The notes below the pieces were generated by a model, which was given only the letters and a program-made list of their open reading frames with translations, was not told the origin of the DNA and searched no databases. A program made the translations under genes and the position numbers. A stretch of 40,517 nucleotides of DNA from Candidatus Mediterraneibacter faecipullorum (GTDB taxonomy: Bacteria; Bacillota; Clostridia; Lachnospirales; Lachnospiraceae). The stretch is from assembly GCA_019119675.1 (NCBI GenBank), contig DWWO01000010.1, forward strand, positions 1 through 40,517, in the 5' to 3' direction. This document shows, piece after piece, positions 1 through 8,009 of the stretch (position 1 is its first letter; the number at the start of each line of letters is the position of its first letter).

Positions 1-53
1 CAAGCTCATGTGGGTTTAGACCTTTTGACCCTGGCATCATAGATATAAATTAA
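1..53 (+). other. possible 3' end of an upstream gene
   Basis: One forward frame is open from the window edge (base 3) to a TAA at 51-53, giving about 16 residues that end in FDPGIIDIN. It lies 54 bp upstream of folP on the same strand, where folate operons usually carry another folate gene or an HD-domain gene. The fragment is too short to assign, and a short open frame is expected by chance, so this is only a pointer. Confidence 0.2.
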
Positions 54-107
54 AGATCTGCCAGCAGCTTTTGACTGGAAAGAATCGAAAACAGGGAGAC
101 TACAATT

Positions 108-920
108 ATGAGAATAGGCAGCAGGGAATTTGACACAGAACATCAGACATACATTATGGGAATCCTGAATGTGACGCCGGATTCTTTCTCGGACGGAGGA
201 AAGTACAGCCGGATCGATGCGGCGCTCGCCCACGCGGAGGAGATGATCCGGGAGGGGGCGGATATTATCGATGTGGGCGGAGAGTCCACACGGCCGGGAC
301 ATATACAGATCACGGATGAGGAAGAGATTGCAAGAGTTGTGCCGGTCATAGAAGCTTTGAAAGCGCGCTTTGACACACCGGTTTCTGTAGACACATACAA
401 GAGCGCGGTGGCACGTGAAGCAGTGAAAGCGGGGGCAGATCTGGTCAACGATATCTGGGGGCTCAAATATGATCCCGGGATGGCGCATGTTATCGCGGCA
501 AGCGGCGTGGCGTGCTGTCTGATGCACAACCGGGATAACACAGATTACGGACAGTTTATCCCGGAATTTCTGGACGATATGAGAGAGTGCATCAGACTGG
601 CAGATGCGGCAGGCATTGCACGGGATAAGATCATCCTCGATCCGGGAGTGGGATTCGGCAAAACATATGAGATGAATCTGGAGATCATCAGCCGGCTTGA
701 AGTGCTGCATGAACTGGGATTTCCGGTACTGCTCGGCACTTCGAGAAAATCCGTGATCGGCCTGACACTTGACCTGCCGCCGGCAGAGCGGGAAGAAGGG
801 ACTCTGGTGACTACGGTCTACGGGGTACAGAAAGGATGCGCCTTTGTTCGGGTGCATGATGTGGAGAAAAACAAGAGAGCGGTCAGGATGACCCGGGCGC
901 TGATGGATTATTGTAATTAA
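108..920 (+). CDS. folP: dihydropteroate synthase FolP
   Basis: Cytoplasmic folate enzyme that condenses 6-hydroxymethyl-dihydropterin pyrophosphate with p-aminobenzoate to give dihydropteroate. The 270-residue protein has normal family length and a TIM-barrel pterin-binding layout. Visible motifs are GILNVTPDSFSDGG near residue 18, DVGGESTRPG near 55, VNDIWG near 112, the DPGVGFGKT stretch near 178 and LLGTSRKS near 208. The start ATG follows a GGGAGA ribosome site by about 8 nt. The folB-folK fusion lies 98 bp downstream on the same strand, so the two probably form the end of a folate operon. The stop codon falls inside a long palindrome (911-980) that may shape transcript ends or decay. 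Confidence 0.97.
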   Translation: MRIGSREFDTEHQTYIMGILNVTPDSFSDGGKYSRIDAALAHAEEMIREGADIIDVGGESTRPGHIQITDEEEIARVVPVIEALKARFDTPVSVDTYKSAVAREAVKAGADLVNDIWGLKYDPGMAHVIAASGVACCLMHNRDNTDYGQFIPEFLDDMRECIRLADAAGIARDKIILDPGVGFGKTYEMNLEIISRLEVLHELGFPVLLGTSRKSVIGLTLDLPPAEREEGTLVTTVYGVQKGCAFVRVHDVEKNKRAVRMTRALMDYCN

Positions 921-980
921 AACAGCCAAAAAATCAATCGTAAAAAAATACGATTGATTTTATGATTGTTTTAATTACAA
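911..980. repeat. nested perfect palindromes between folP and folB-folK
   Basis: Two concentric inverted repeats share one centre. The outer arms are 14 bp (911-924 with 967-980) and the inner arms 13 bp (930-942 with 949-961), both perfect, around an A6 loop at 943-948. The whole 70 bp could fold into one long hairpin. It covers the folP stop codon and ends about 40 bp before the likely start of the next gene. There is no clean T-tract after the stem, so a simple intrinsic terminator is uncertain. An mRNA processing or attenuation structure, or a small mobile palindrome, is equally possible. Confidence 0.75.
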
Positions 981-1018
981 TACATTCGAATTTAGCAGGA
1001 ATGGGAAAGGATAAAAGA

Positions 1019-1831
1019 ATGGATAAAATAAAGATCAAGGATCTGGAAGTATTTGCAAATCATGGCGTCTTCCCCGAGGAGAACACGCTGGGGCAGAAAT
1101 TTATCGTGTCTGCTGATCTGTACACGGATACGAGAAAAGCGGGAAAGACAGACGATCTGACCGTTTCCATCCATTATGGAGAAGTCAGTGCATTCATTGA
1201 AGTGTGGCTGAAAAAGCACACATACAAGCTTCTGGAAAGCGCGGCGGAGAATCTGGCGGAAGAGCTCCTTCTGAAATATCCGGGAATGAGAGCAATCCGG
1301 CTGGAGATCAAGAAACCGTGGGCGCCCATCCGGCTTCCTCTTAAGACCGTGAGCGTGGAAATCGAGCGTGCGAAGCATACTGCATATATTGCCCTGGGTT
1401 CCAATATGGGCGACAGGGAGAAGCTGATCACAGACGCGGTGAAAAAGCTTGATTCGGTAAGAGGATGCACGGTAAAGAGAGTGTCGGACCTGATCGAGAC
1501 GCCGCCCTACGGAGTGACGGACCAGGAAGATTTCCTCAACGGATGCCTGGAGCTTGAGACGCTCCTGACGCCCCGGGAACTTTTAGGTGAGCTGAACCGG
1601 ATCGAGGCGGAGGCGGGCCGTGAGCGCATTGTTCACTGGGGACCGCGGACACTGGATCTGGATATCATTTTCTATGACGATATCACCGTTCAGGAAAAAG
1701 ACTTGTGCATCCCCCATGTGGAGATGCACAAGAGAAAATTTGTATTAGAGCCTCTTTCACAGATCGCTCCGTACAAACGGCATCCGGTGTACGGAAAGAC
1801 CGTGACAGAGATGCTGGGCGAACTGGAATAG
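1019..1831 (+). CDS. folBK: dihydroneopterin aldolase / HPPK fusion (FolB-FolK)
   Basis: Bifunctional folate enzyme. The first ~115 residues are the FolB aldolase (MDKIKIKDLEVFANHGVF start, later KPWAPI), which makes 6-hydroxymethyl-dihydropterin. Residues ~120-270 are the FolK pyrophosphokinase, with YIALGSNMGDRE, the GPRTLDLDIIFY stretch carrying the metal-binding aspartates, and PHVEMHKRKFVLEPL. The product feeds FolP just upstream. I chose the ATG at 1019 (270 aa) because GGGAAAGG lies 8 nt before it and homologues begin there; in-frame ATGs at 962 and 1001 sit within or next to the palindrome and lack well-placed ribosome sites. The gene ends only 3 bp from the convergent anti-sigma gene, with no terminator between. 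Confidence 0.95.
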   Translation: MDKIKIKDLEVFANHGVFPEENTLGQKFIVSADLYTDTRKAGKTDDLTVSIHYGEVSAFIEVWLKKHTYKLLESAAENLAEELLLKYPGMRAIRLEIKKPWAPIRLPLKTVSVEIERAKHTAYIALGSNMGDREKLITDAVKKLDSVRGCTVKRVSDLIETPPYGVTDQEDFLNGCLELETLLTPRELLGELNRIEAEAGRERIVHWGPRTLDLDIIFYDDITVQEKDLCIPHVEMHKRKFVLEPLSQIAPYKRHPVYGKTVTEMLGELE

Positions 1832-1834
1832 TTT

Positions 1835-3262
1835 TTATTCCGTTACTTTTACATAAAGCTCCGGAGTATCCGGCGCTGCCATCCCATCGCTGAAATACTG
1901 CATATACGCGCTGTCCAGACAGTCGTTGTCCGCAACATAGACGGAGATACATTCAATCTCTTCTCCGGGGTTGATGGTGGTGAAGAGTTCGTTTGTCCAG
2001 TCTTTATCCGGGATGCTCTGATAGAACGGCATGCCGTCGGTAGTAAGCCTTTTCCAGCTTTCCTGCGCCGGAGACGATTTGTCCCGGGGCTGGGAAAGCC
2101 TGTAAGTCCCGTCGCCGTTTTCATCAAGATGCCGCAGGAAAGGAGAGAGATCGGCGTTCTGTGCCGTGTCTCCTGTATTGCGGATCTTTGTCGTTACGAT
2201 GATGAAAGAAGCTTCCGTGCTTTCTGTCTCCCGGCTGTCTGCGCTCATAAAACGTTCGTGGGGCTTTAATGTGCCGTCCGCATCCACATATTGCGCCAGT
2301 GAAGGATAGGTGTCCCGTATAAAATTCTCTTCCGGGAATTCATCCGGGGGCAGGGTATCCGTGACCCGGATGTCAACAGCCTGATACTCGATCCCCTGAT
2401 AAAATACGGATTCGTCATCCTCAATCTTCATCACTTCATCCAGTCCGCGGATGGAATCATCGGTGATGCCGGTGGATGCTTTTTTGATTTCCTCCTCGAT
2501 CCGCTGGTTCTCCTCGTTTATCGCAGCAATCTCTTCGTCTGTCGGATAGGGAACCGTGGTGTCGAGGACTTCGATGTCCAGCCCCTCCGCCACCTTTAGT
2601 GCCTCGCCGTCAGCCAGCCCGGGATCATCCATCCATATATGCACGGCATATCCCCATTCCTCATTGAATACAAAGATGTTCTGTATATTTTCCTCACTGT
2701 CGATATAGTATCCGTCATCGGAAAAAATATCTACGTTCATCCCCCGGATGTCGACTGATTCAATAAAGCTGTCTTCGCTAAATACCGGGAGCGGATCTTC
2801 CTGTGTCAGGGACATCTCGTAGAGTTCGGATGCATTGTACGGGATGACCGATATGGTGCCTTTTGATTCTTCATTGTACCAGTTACTCTCATACGTGTTG
2901 TTTTCCTGACGGACATACCCTTCCGGAATATAACCCGGCGTAACCCGGATCTCATGCGCCTCTTTTTCTGAAGAGTCAATATTGAGAGAATAGGTGAGTT
3001 TATCATCTTTCTGCGTAAGCTGGGCATGGAAGAACTGTCCCGCCGCGTAGACTGTGACTCCGAGTCCTGCGATCAGGGCGGCTGCCGCTGCAATCGTCAC
3101 CCATGCCTTTTTCTTATGCCTGTGAACTCTGCGGGAATTTTTCTCGTCTGTAAGCCCGAGATTCCGATAGGCGTCATTGATCTTCTGCTCGACAGGACCG
3201 GGAATTTGCACATTGCTCTTTAAGATCCGTTCCATTTCTTCCTGTGAATAGATCCGTTTCAT
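1835..3262 (-). CDS. membrane anti-sigma-factor-like protein
   Basis: A 475-residue protein likely to restrain the ECF sigma factor encoded 21 bp upstream. The N-terminal ~50 residues are cytoplasmic (MKRIYSQEEMERILKS, with basic RRVHRHKKK). One membrane helix follows at about residues 53-73. The remaining ~400 residues would lie outside the membrane and are rich in Asp, Glu and Tyr. The start follows an AAGGGGG ribosome site at good spacing. The first 75 residues resemble the N-terminal segment of clostridial anti-sigma proteins paired with ECF factors; the outer domain I do not recognise with confidence, and its sensing role is inferred from gene order. It meets folB-folK tail to tail. Confidence 0.8.
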   Translation of the reverse strand: MKRIYSQEEMERILKSNVQIPGPVEQKINDAYRNLGLTDEKNSRRVHRHKKKAWVTIAAAAALIAGLGVTVYAAGQFFHAQLTQKDDKLTYSLNIDSSEKEAHEIRVTPGYIPEGYVRQENNTYESNWYNEESKGTISVIPYNASELYEMSLTQEDPLPVFSEDSFIESVDIRGMNVDIFSDDGYYIDSEENIQNIFVFNEEWGYAVHIWMDDPGLADGEALKVAEGLDIEVLDTTVPYPTDEEIAAINEENQRIEEEIKKASTGITDDSIRGLDEVMKIEDDESVFYQGIEYQAVDIRVTDTLPPDEFPEENFIRDTYPSLAQYVDADGTLKPHERFMSADSRETESTEASFIIVTTKIRNTGDTAQNADLSPFLRHLDENGDGTYRLSQPRDKSSPAQESWKRLTTDGMPFYQSIPDKDWTNELFTTINPGEEIECISVYVADNDCLDSAYMQYFSDGMAAPDTPELYVKVTE

Positions 3263-3283
3263 GATCCGTCCCCCTTTCTGCTT

Positions 3284-3826
3284 CTAATGAAAGGCTTCCT
3301 GTGAGGTCCAGATTTCCCTGAATTTGCTGCGTCCTCTGGAAAGCCGTGTCTTTACTGTGTTTTCCTCCATGTCGAGGAGTTGGGCGATCTCGCTGATCTT
3401 AAACCCTTCTCCGTAATACAGCAGGAGTATCGTCCGGTATTTCTCATCGAGGGAATTCATAAGCTCATTGAATTCCGAATTGTCCAGCTCACGGCTTACT
3501 TCTCCGTATTCCGGGAAGTCGCTGACCGGATGCTCCCGTTTGTTCTTCCGGATGATATCGATGCATTTGTTAATCAGGATACGGGTCAGCCATGTGCGGA
3601 AATATTCGGATTCTGCCAGATGACTGATCGACCGGTAGCATGTCTCGATCGTGTCCTGGATGGCGTCCGCGATATCCTCATCACTGGTGAAATAAGACCG
3701 GGCGATTTTGTACATGCTCTGTTTATTCATCTCCATCAGCCTGACAAATGCCTGGGCATCGCCCTGCTGTGCTTTTATGACAAGATATTTCAGAGAGACC
3801 CCCTCCTTTCTTTCTGCCGGGTACAT
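3284..3826 (-). CDS. ECF-type RNA polymerase sigma factor
   Basis: Sigma-70 family factor of the small extracytoplasmic-function class (180 aa from the upstream ATG). Region 2 is visible (DAQAFVRLMEMN, then YFTSDEDIADAIQDTIE and the FRTWLTRILINKCIDI stretch). Region 4 carries the helix-turn-helix (YRTILLLYYGEGFKISEIAQ, EENTVKTRLSRGR). Two starts are plausible. The ATG at 3826 has GAGGAGGAAG upstream. A CTG at 3793 lies 5 nt after a very strong GGAGGGGG and would begin the protein as (M)KYLVIKAQQGDAQ, where homologues usually start. The anti-sigma-like gene follows 21 bp downstream, and an ECF-type promoter lies upstream at 3904-3932. Confidence 0.93.
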   Translation of the reverse strand: MYPAERKEGVSLKYLVIKAQQGDAQAFVRLMEMNKQSMYKIARSYFTSDEDIADAIQDTIETCYRSISHLAESEYFRTWLTRILINKCIDIIRKNKREHPVSDFPEYGEVSRELDNSEFNELMNSLDEKYRTILLLYYGEGFKISEIAQLLDMEENTVKTRLSRGRSKFREIWTSQEAFH

Positions 3827-3903
3827 AGAAGATGCTTCCTCCTCTCCGGTATCGATTGTGAAACTGCAGCGCCGCAGTTGTTATCTGTAACTGTTACATA
3901 CAT

Positions 3904-3932
3904 TAGACGGAATAAGAGATTAAAAAGTTTCA
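3904..3932 (-). promoter_or_regulatory. candidate ECF-sigma promoter (autoregulation)
   Basis: On the minus strand a TGAAAC -35 (3932-3927) is followed by 17 bp and then CGTCTA (3909-3904). This matches the TGAAAC/CGTC pattern recognised by Bacillota ECF sigma factors. It sits about 80-110 bp upstream of the sigma gene in the right orientation, so the sigma factor probably drives its own operon. This is a motif match only. Confidence 0.6.
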
Positions 3933-4005
3933 TGCAGAACTGTTATATTTTATCATGCTTTGCAAATGAATTGTGTGGATATTCAGGTATTCCTCTGGTA
4001 AAATA

Positions 4006-4035
4006 TTGACAATAGAGAAAAATGCTCAATTATGA
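4006..4035 (+). promoter_or_regulatory. candidate sigma-A promoter for the HydS-like gene
   Basis: A perfect TTGACA (4006-4011) with an 18-bp spacer precedes TTATGA (4030-4035), about 42 bp upstream of the hydrogenase-like start codon. The -10 is weak. The 250-bp gap 3827-4076 thus holds divergent promoters and nothing else recognisable. Confidence 0.5.
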
Positions 4036-4076
4036 GAGAAGTGTACGGAAAAAGAAAATGACAGGAGGGTAACAGA

Positions 4077-5786
4077 ATGCAGGTCATTGATTTTAAAGAC
4101 GCCAGATGCCGTCACTGCTACAAATGTGTCCGCCACTGTGCAGTGAAAGCCATATCGGTCCGGGACGAGCAGGCACGTATCATGGTGGATCACTGTATCA
4201 ACTGTGGGCGTTGTCTTGAAGTCTGTCCCCAGAATGCAAAGACATTTGCAAGTGATATGGAGCGGGTGAAAGGATATCTGGAACAGGGCGACAAGACGAT
4301 CATATCTATTGCCCCGTCCTATGCTGGTGTGCTGGATTTTGACCGGCCCGGCCAGATCGTAGACGCGCTGCAGAAGCTTGGATTTTATGAGGTGCGGGAG
4401 ACGGCGGAGGGGGCCGCTCTTGTAACCAGCGAATATAAGAAACTCGTCCGGGAGCAGAAGATGCTAAATATCATTACCACCTGCTGTCCCAGCGTAAATG
4501 ATCTGATCGAGAAATACTATCCGGAATGTGCGAAGCTGATGGCGCCGGTGGTCTCACCTATGATCGCACACGGACGCTACATTAAAAAGCTGTACGGTCC
4601 GGATGTGAAAGTCGTCTTTCTCGGGCCCTGCATCGCGAAGAAGCAGGAAGCAATCGGAGACGAGAGAGTGAGGGGGGCGATCGATGCGATCCTGACCTTT
4701 GAGGAGCTGGCACTGTGGCTGAAGGAGTCGGGAATTGACCTTCATTCCTGCGAGGATAAGCCGATGGGCAATCCGGATCCGAACATCAACCGCCTGTATC
4801 CGGTGAGCGGCGGCGTGATCCAGTCCGTGATCACTGAGGAGGACGCGGACGGTTATCACAAGGTATTTGTAGACGGACTGGAAAATTGTATGGAAATGCT
4901 GGAATGTCTGAGAAAAGGAGAGCTGGACCACTGCTTTATCGAGGCAAACGTGTGTGAGGGAGGATGCGCGAAAGGCCCTGCATCCGCGCACTGGAATACA
5001 TCCTATGTGAAGACAAAAGTAAAAATCGAAAATGTAGTCTCCTATAAGGCAGCACGGGATCTGCCGTACATGAGCGAGGATGAGATGTACAAGAAGTTTG
5101 GCGACCGCAGTATTTCCGACCTGCAGCCGTCCGAGGAGCAAATCACAAGGATCCTGCGATCCACCGGGAAATACACGCCGGAAGATGAATTAAACTGCGG
5201 CGCCTGCGGGTATTCTACCTGCAGGGAGAAAGCTGTGGCTGTATTTCAGGGGAAGGCGGAGCTGTCTATGTGTATGCCTTATGCACTGGCACAGGCAGAG
5301 TCCATGTCAAATGTGGTTATGGATGTGACGCCGAACATGATCTTTGTCATCGGAAATGACATGAAGATCCTGGATTGTAACGGGAAGGGGCAGGAACTGC
5401 TCGGCGTGGGACATGAGGAAGCCGTCCAGAGATATATTTTTGAATTTATCGAGACAGAGGATATAGAAAATGTCCTGCTGACAAGAGAGCCCGTTCTGCA
5501 CAAAAAGGTGAAACTGAACAGAGGGACCATTGTTGCAGAAGAGACGATCGTATACATAGAGAAACTGGACGCGGTCCTTGTCATGTTCCGGGATGTTACG
5601 CGGGAGGAAAAAGTGAAAGAGCAGCGTTACAACCTGAAAGTCGAGACTGTGGAGATGGCACAGAAGGTCATCGAGAAGCAGATGATGGTGGCCCAGGAGA
5701 TTGCGGGGCTTCTGGGAGAGACGACCGCGGAGACAAAAGTGACTCTTACAAAGCTGAGAGATTCGATCCTGAATGATGAGGAATAG
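4077..5786 (+). CDS. sensory-type [FeFe]-hydrogenase homologue with PAS domain (HydS-like)
   Basis: A 569-residue iron-sulfur protein. Two 4Fe-4S ferredoxin motifs come first (Cys 11/14/17/21 and 40/43/46/50). The H-cluster domain follows with TTCCPS (C136, C137), FLGPCIAKK (C185) and EANVCEGGC (C293, C297), so the cluster-binding cysteines and the proton-relay cysteine are kept, while the GGGQP ending and the Met before the second motif of catalytic enzymes are missing. A further 4Fe-4S domain of the RnfB/CODH type is at C374/C377/C382/C399, then a PAS domain at roughly 410-525 and a helical tail. This architecture matches group C (HydS) hydrogenases, thought to sense H2 or redox state. The phosphatase gene 59 bp downstream is the likely output. 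The start follows ACAGGAGGGTAACAG. Confidence 0.9.
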   Translation: MQVIDFKDARCRHCYKCVRHCAVKAISVRDEQARIMVDHCINCGRCLEVCPQNAKTFASDMERVKGYLEQGDKTIISIAPSYAGVLDFDRPGQIVDALQKLGFYEVRETAEGAALVTSEYKKLVREQKMLNIITTCCPSVNDLIEKYYPECAKLMAPVVSPMIAHGRYIKKLYGPDVKVVFLGPCIAKKQEAIGDERVRGAIDAILTFEELALWLKESGIDLHSCEDKPMGNPDPNINRLYPVSGGVIQSVITEEDADGYHKVFVDGLENCMEMLECLRKGELDHCFIEANVCEGGCAKGPASAHWNTSYVKTKVKIENVVSYKAARDLPYMSEDEMYKKFGDRSISDLQPSEEQITRILRSTGKYTPEDELNCGACGYSTCREKAVAVFQGKAELSMCMPYALAQAESMSNVVMDVTPNMIFVIGNDMKILDCNGKGQELLGVGHEEAVQRYIFEFIETEDIENVLLTREPVLHKKVKLNRGTIVAEETIVYIEKLDAVLVMFRDVTREEKVKEQRYNLKVETVEMAQKVIEKQMMVAQEIAGLLGETTAETKVTLTKLRDSILNDEE

Positions 5787-5845
5787 CGCCGCAGGGATAC
5801 AGCAGATGGAGCGGGCGGCGTGACGTGGAAGGGAGGTGGAAGTAT

Positions 5846-7024
5846 ATGGCAGGCGTGAGCATTGACGTAGCGTGGAAGAGCCTGAATAAGTATGAGGAAG
5901 AATTGTGCGGGGACAAGGTGGAGATCCTGAAGACCGAGGATTCGGATATCCTGATCCTGGCCGACGGCATGGGGAGTGGTGTGAATGCAAATATACTGGC
6001 GACATTGACCTCCAGGATCCTCGGAACTATGCTGCATGAAGGTGCGCAGATCGAATCCTGCGTGGAGACGATCGCAAAGACACTTCCTGTCTGTAAGGTG
6101 AGAAAAGTGGCATATGCGACTTTCTCTATCCTGCAGATCTTCCATAACGGGAACGCCTATCTCGCAGAATTTGACAATCCGTCCTGCGTATTCATCCGCG
6201 ACGGGAAGATTGTGAAATACCCGTATGAGATACGTGAGATCGGCGGGAAAAAAATCCATGAATACAGATTCGCAGTGAAGAAGAATGACTGCTTTGTGCT
6301 GATGAGCGACGGCGTGATCTATGCCGGCGCGGGTTCAATCCTGAACCTGCAGGGCTGGACGTGGGACGCCATGGCAGAGTATACGCTTAAATGTACGAAA
6401 AAGACACTCTCTGCATCGAGACTGACGGTGATGCTGAGCCAGGCCTGCGAGGAGTTGTATGAGGAGAAGCCGGGAGATGATACGACGGTAGCAGTGGCGA
6501 GAGTGATCGAGCGCCGGGTGGTCAATATATTTACCGGGCCGCCCCAAAATAAAGCGGACGATGAACGCCTGATGCATGACTTCATGCATTCGGAAGGAAA
6601 GAAAGTAGTGGCAGGCGGGACAAGTGCAAATATCGCTGCGCGGGTGCTCGGAAGAGAGATCACGACAAAAGTCGACAGCCGGAATCCTGATGTGCCTCCC
6701 ATGGCAGTGATCGAAGGAATCGACCTTGTGACAGAAGGAGTGCTGACTCTGGGGAAGAGCCTGAAACTCCTCAAAAAATATGCAAGAGATGAATTTGACG
6801 AAGAATTTTTCGACGAACTGGATGCAGATAACGGCGCGTCCCGGCTGGCGAAACTTCTCATCGAAGAGTGCACAGAGCTGAACCTCTTCGTCGGAACTGC
6901 CATAAATGAAGCCCACAAAGAATCTGAGCTGAACTTCGACCTGAGCATGAGACAGAATCTGGTGGATCAGCTTATACGCACGGCAGAAGAACTGGGGAAG
7001 CATGTAAAAGTGAAGTATTATTGA
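5846..7024 (+). CDS. PP2C / SpoIIE-type protein phosphatase
   Basis: Predicted metal-dependent serine/threonine phosphatase of 392 residues. The N-terminal half is a SpoIIE-like PP2C domain with metal-binding aspartates in ILADGMGSG, LMSDGV and PGDDTTVAV. The C-terminal ~150 residues (from VVNIFTGPPQNKADD, containing VVAGGTSANIAARVLGR) I do not recognise by name. I chose the ATG at 5846 because GGGAGGTGG lies 6 nt before it; a GTG at 5825 is less well placed. The gene follows the HydS-like gene by 59 bp on the same strand, the neighbourhood reported for group C hydrogenases, so it probably relays the PAS/hydrogenase signal by dephosphorylating an unknown partner. No membrane segment is evident. 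Confidence 0.87.
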   Translation: MAGVSIDVAWKSLNKYEEELCGDKVEILKTEDSDILILADGMGSGVNANILATLTSRILGTMLHEGAQIESCVETIAKTLPVCKVRKVAYATFSILQIFHNGNAYLAEFDNPSCVFIRDGKIVKYPYEIREIGGKKIHEYRFAVKKNDCFVLMSDGVIYAGAGSILNLQGWTWDAMAEYTLKCTKKTLSASRLTVMLSQACEELYEEKPGDDTTVAVARVIERRVVNIFTGPPQNKADDERLMHDFMHSEGKKVVAGGTSANIAARVLGREITTKVDSRNPDVPPMAVIEGIDLVTEGVLTLGKSLKLLKKYARDEFDEEFFDELDADNGASRLAKLLIEECTELNLFVGTAINEAHKESELNFDLSMRQNLVDQLIRTAEELGKHVKVKYY

Positions 7025-7089
7025 AAGCACTGGACGTAGCCCCTTATTCGGTGTAGAATTATAGCATATTAGAGAAAGGAGATAACATT

Positions 7090-7347
7090 ATGCGATCGAT
7101 TACTTATGTTATCACCGACAGGGTGGGGATCCATGCAAGACCTGCCGGAATCGTCGTGAAAACGGCGCAGAAATACCAGTCGGAGATCCTCGTTCACAAA
7201 GGGGAAAAACAGGCTGATGCAAAGAAACTGATGCAGCTCATGTCGCTGGGCGTTAAGGGCGGCGAGGAGATCAGTGTGACGGCAGTGGGACCGGACGAAG
7301 AGGAGGCCTGTGCTGCGATGGAAAAAGTGTTAAAAGAGAATCTGTAA
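7090..7347 (+). CDS. HPr-family phosphocarrier with Lys at position 46
   Basis: Small 85-residue protein of standard HPr length. The active-site histidine is present (H15 in GIHARPAG), so phosphoryl transfer from enzyme I is plausible. The usual regulatory serine is replaced: the segment reads [14 protein letters not shown] with K46 where HPr has Ser46 in KSIMGVMSLG. HPr kinase should therefore not modify it, and it should not act as a CcpA corepressor in the usual way. It lies 65 bp after the phosphatase and 28 bp before pyrophosphatase. No enzyme I or HPr kinase gene is in the window. It could be the main HPr or, more likely, a specialised paralogue. AGAAAGGAG precedes the start. Confidence 0.9.
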   Translation: MRSITYVITDRVGIHARPAGIVVKTAQKYQSEILVHKGEKQADAKKLMQLMSLGVKGGEEISVTAVGPDEEEACAAMEKVLKENL

Positions 7348-7375
7348 GGCATTACAGAAAATTCAGGAGGATGTT

Positions 7376-7945
7376 ATGGGAAATATTTGGCATGATATCA
7401 GTGAGGATCGTATTTTCCCGACAGATTTTATCTCTGTGATCGAGATTTCTAAGGGAAGCAAGAAGAAATATGAGCTGGATAAGGAGACGGGTCTCATTAT
7501 TCTGGACAGAGTTCTGTATACATCGACACATTATCCGATGAATTACGGCTTTATTCCGAGGACGCTGGGGGATGACGGTGATCCGCTGGATGTGCTGGTC
7601 ATGTGTTCGGAGCCGCTGGAACCAATGACTCTGGTCAGATGCTATCCGATCGGTGTCATGAAGATGACAGACGGCGGAGCAGGAGATGAAAAAGTTATCG
7701 CGATCCCGTGGGCAGACCCGACTTATGAGGCGTATACGGATATCTCAGAACTGCCGAAACATATTTTTGACGAGATCCGGCATTTCTTCAGTGTATATAA
7801 AGATCTGGAAGGAAAAAAGACTGCAGTGAACGAGTTCGAGGGCGCGCTTGGAGCTGTGCAGGTCATTGAAGAATGTATAGACAGATATAAAGAGAAATAC
7901 GGTAAGCCTGATGCAGCGACAGAGGAGAAAAACGAAGAAAAATAG
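7376..7945 (+). CDS. ppa: inorganic pyrophosphatase, family I
   Basis: Soluble enzyme that hydrolyses pyrophosphate to phosphate. The 189-residue protein carries the family I signature [11 protein letters not shown] near residue 64, the upstream [12 protein letters not shown], and the downstream aspartates ([11 protein letters not shown]). The C-terminus is acidic and lysine-rich ([12 protein letters not shown]), a short extension of little conservation. The start follows TTCAGGAGGATGTT. It sits 28 bp after the HPr-like gene and 64 bp before the phasin-like gene on the same strand. Many clostridia use a family II or membrane pyrophosphatase, so a family I enzyme is a modest lineage marker. 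Confidence 0.95.
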   Translation: MGNIWHDISEDRIFPTDFISVIEISKGSKKKYELDKETGLIILDRVLYTSTHYPMNYGFIPRTLGDDGDPLDVLVMCSEPLEPMTLVRCYPIGVMKMTDGGAGDEKVIAIPWADPTYEAYTDISELPKHIFDEIRHFFSVYKDLEGKKTAVNEFEGALGAVQVIEECIDRYKEKYGKPDAATEEKNEEK

Positions 7946-8009
7946 TCAGCTGCAGCGGCATCAGCGGACATCGGACATTACATAGGAAATAAAAAGGAGA
8001 GACAGCATT

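Noticed and set aside
6-929. Long minus-strand open frame opposite folP
   Set aside because: It mirrors the folP reading frame, has no family features and no ribosome site.
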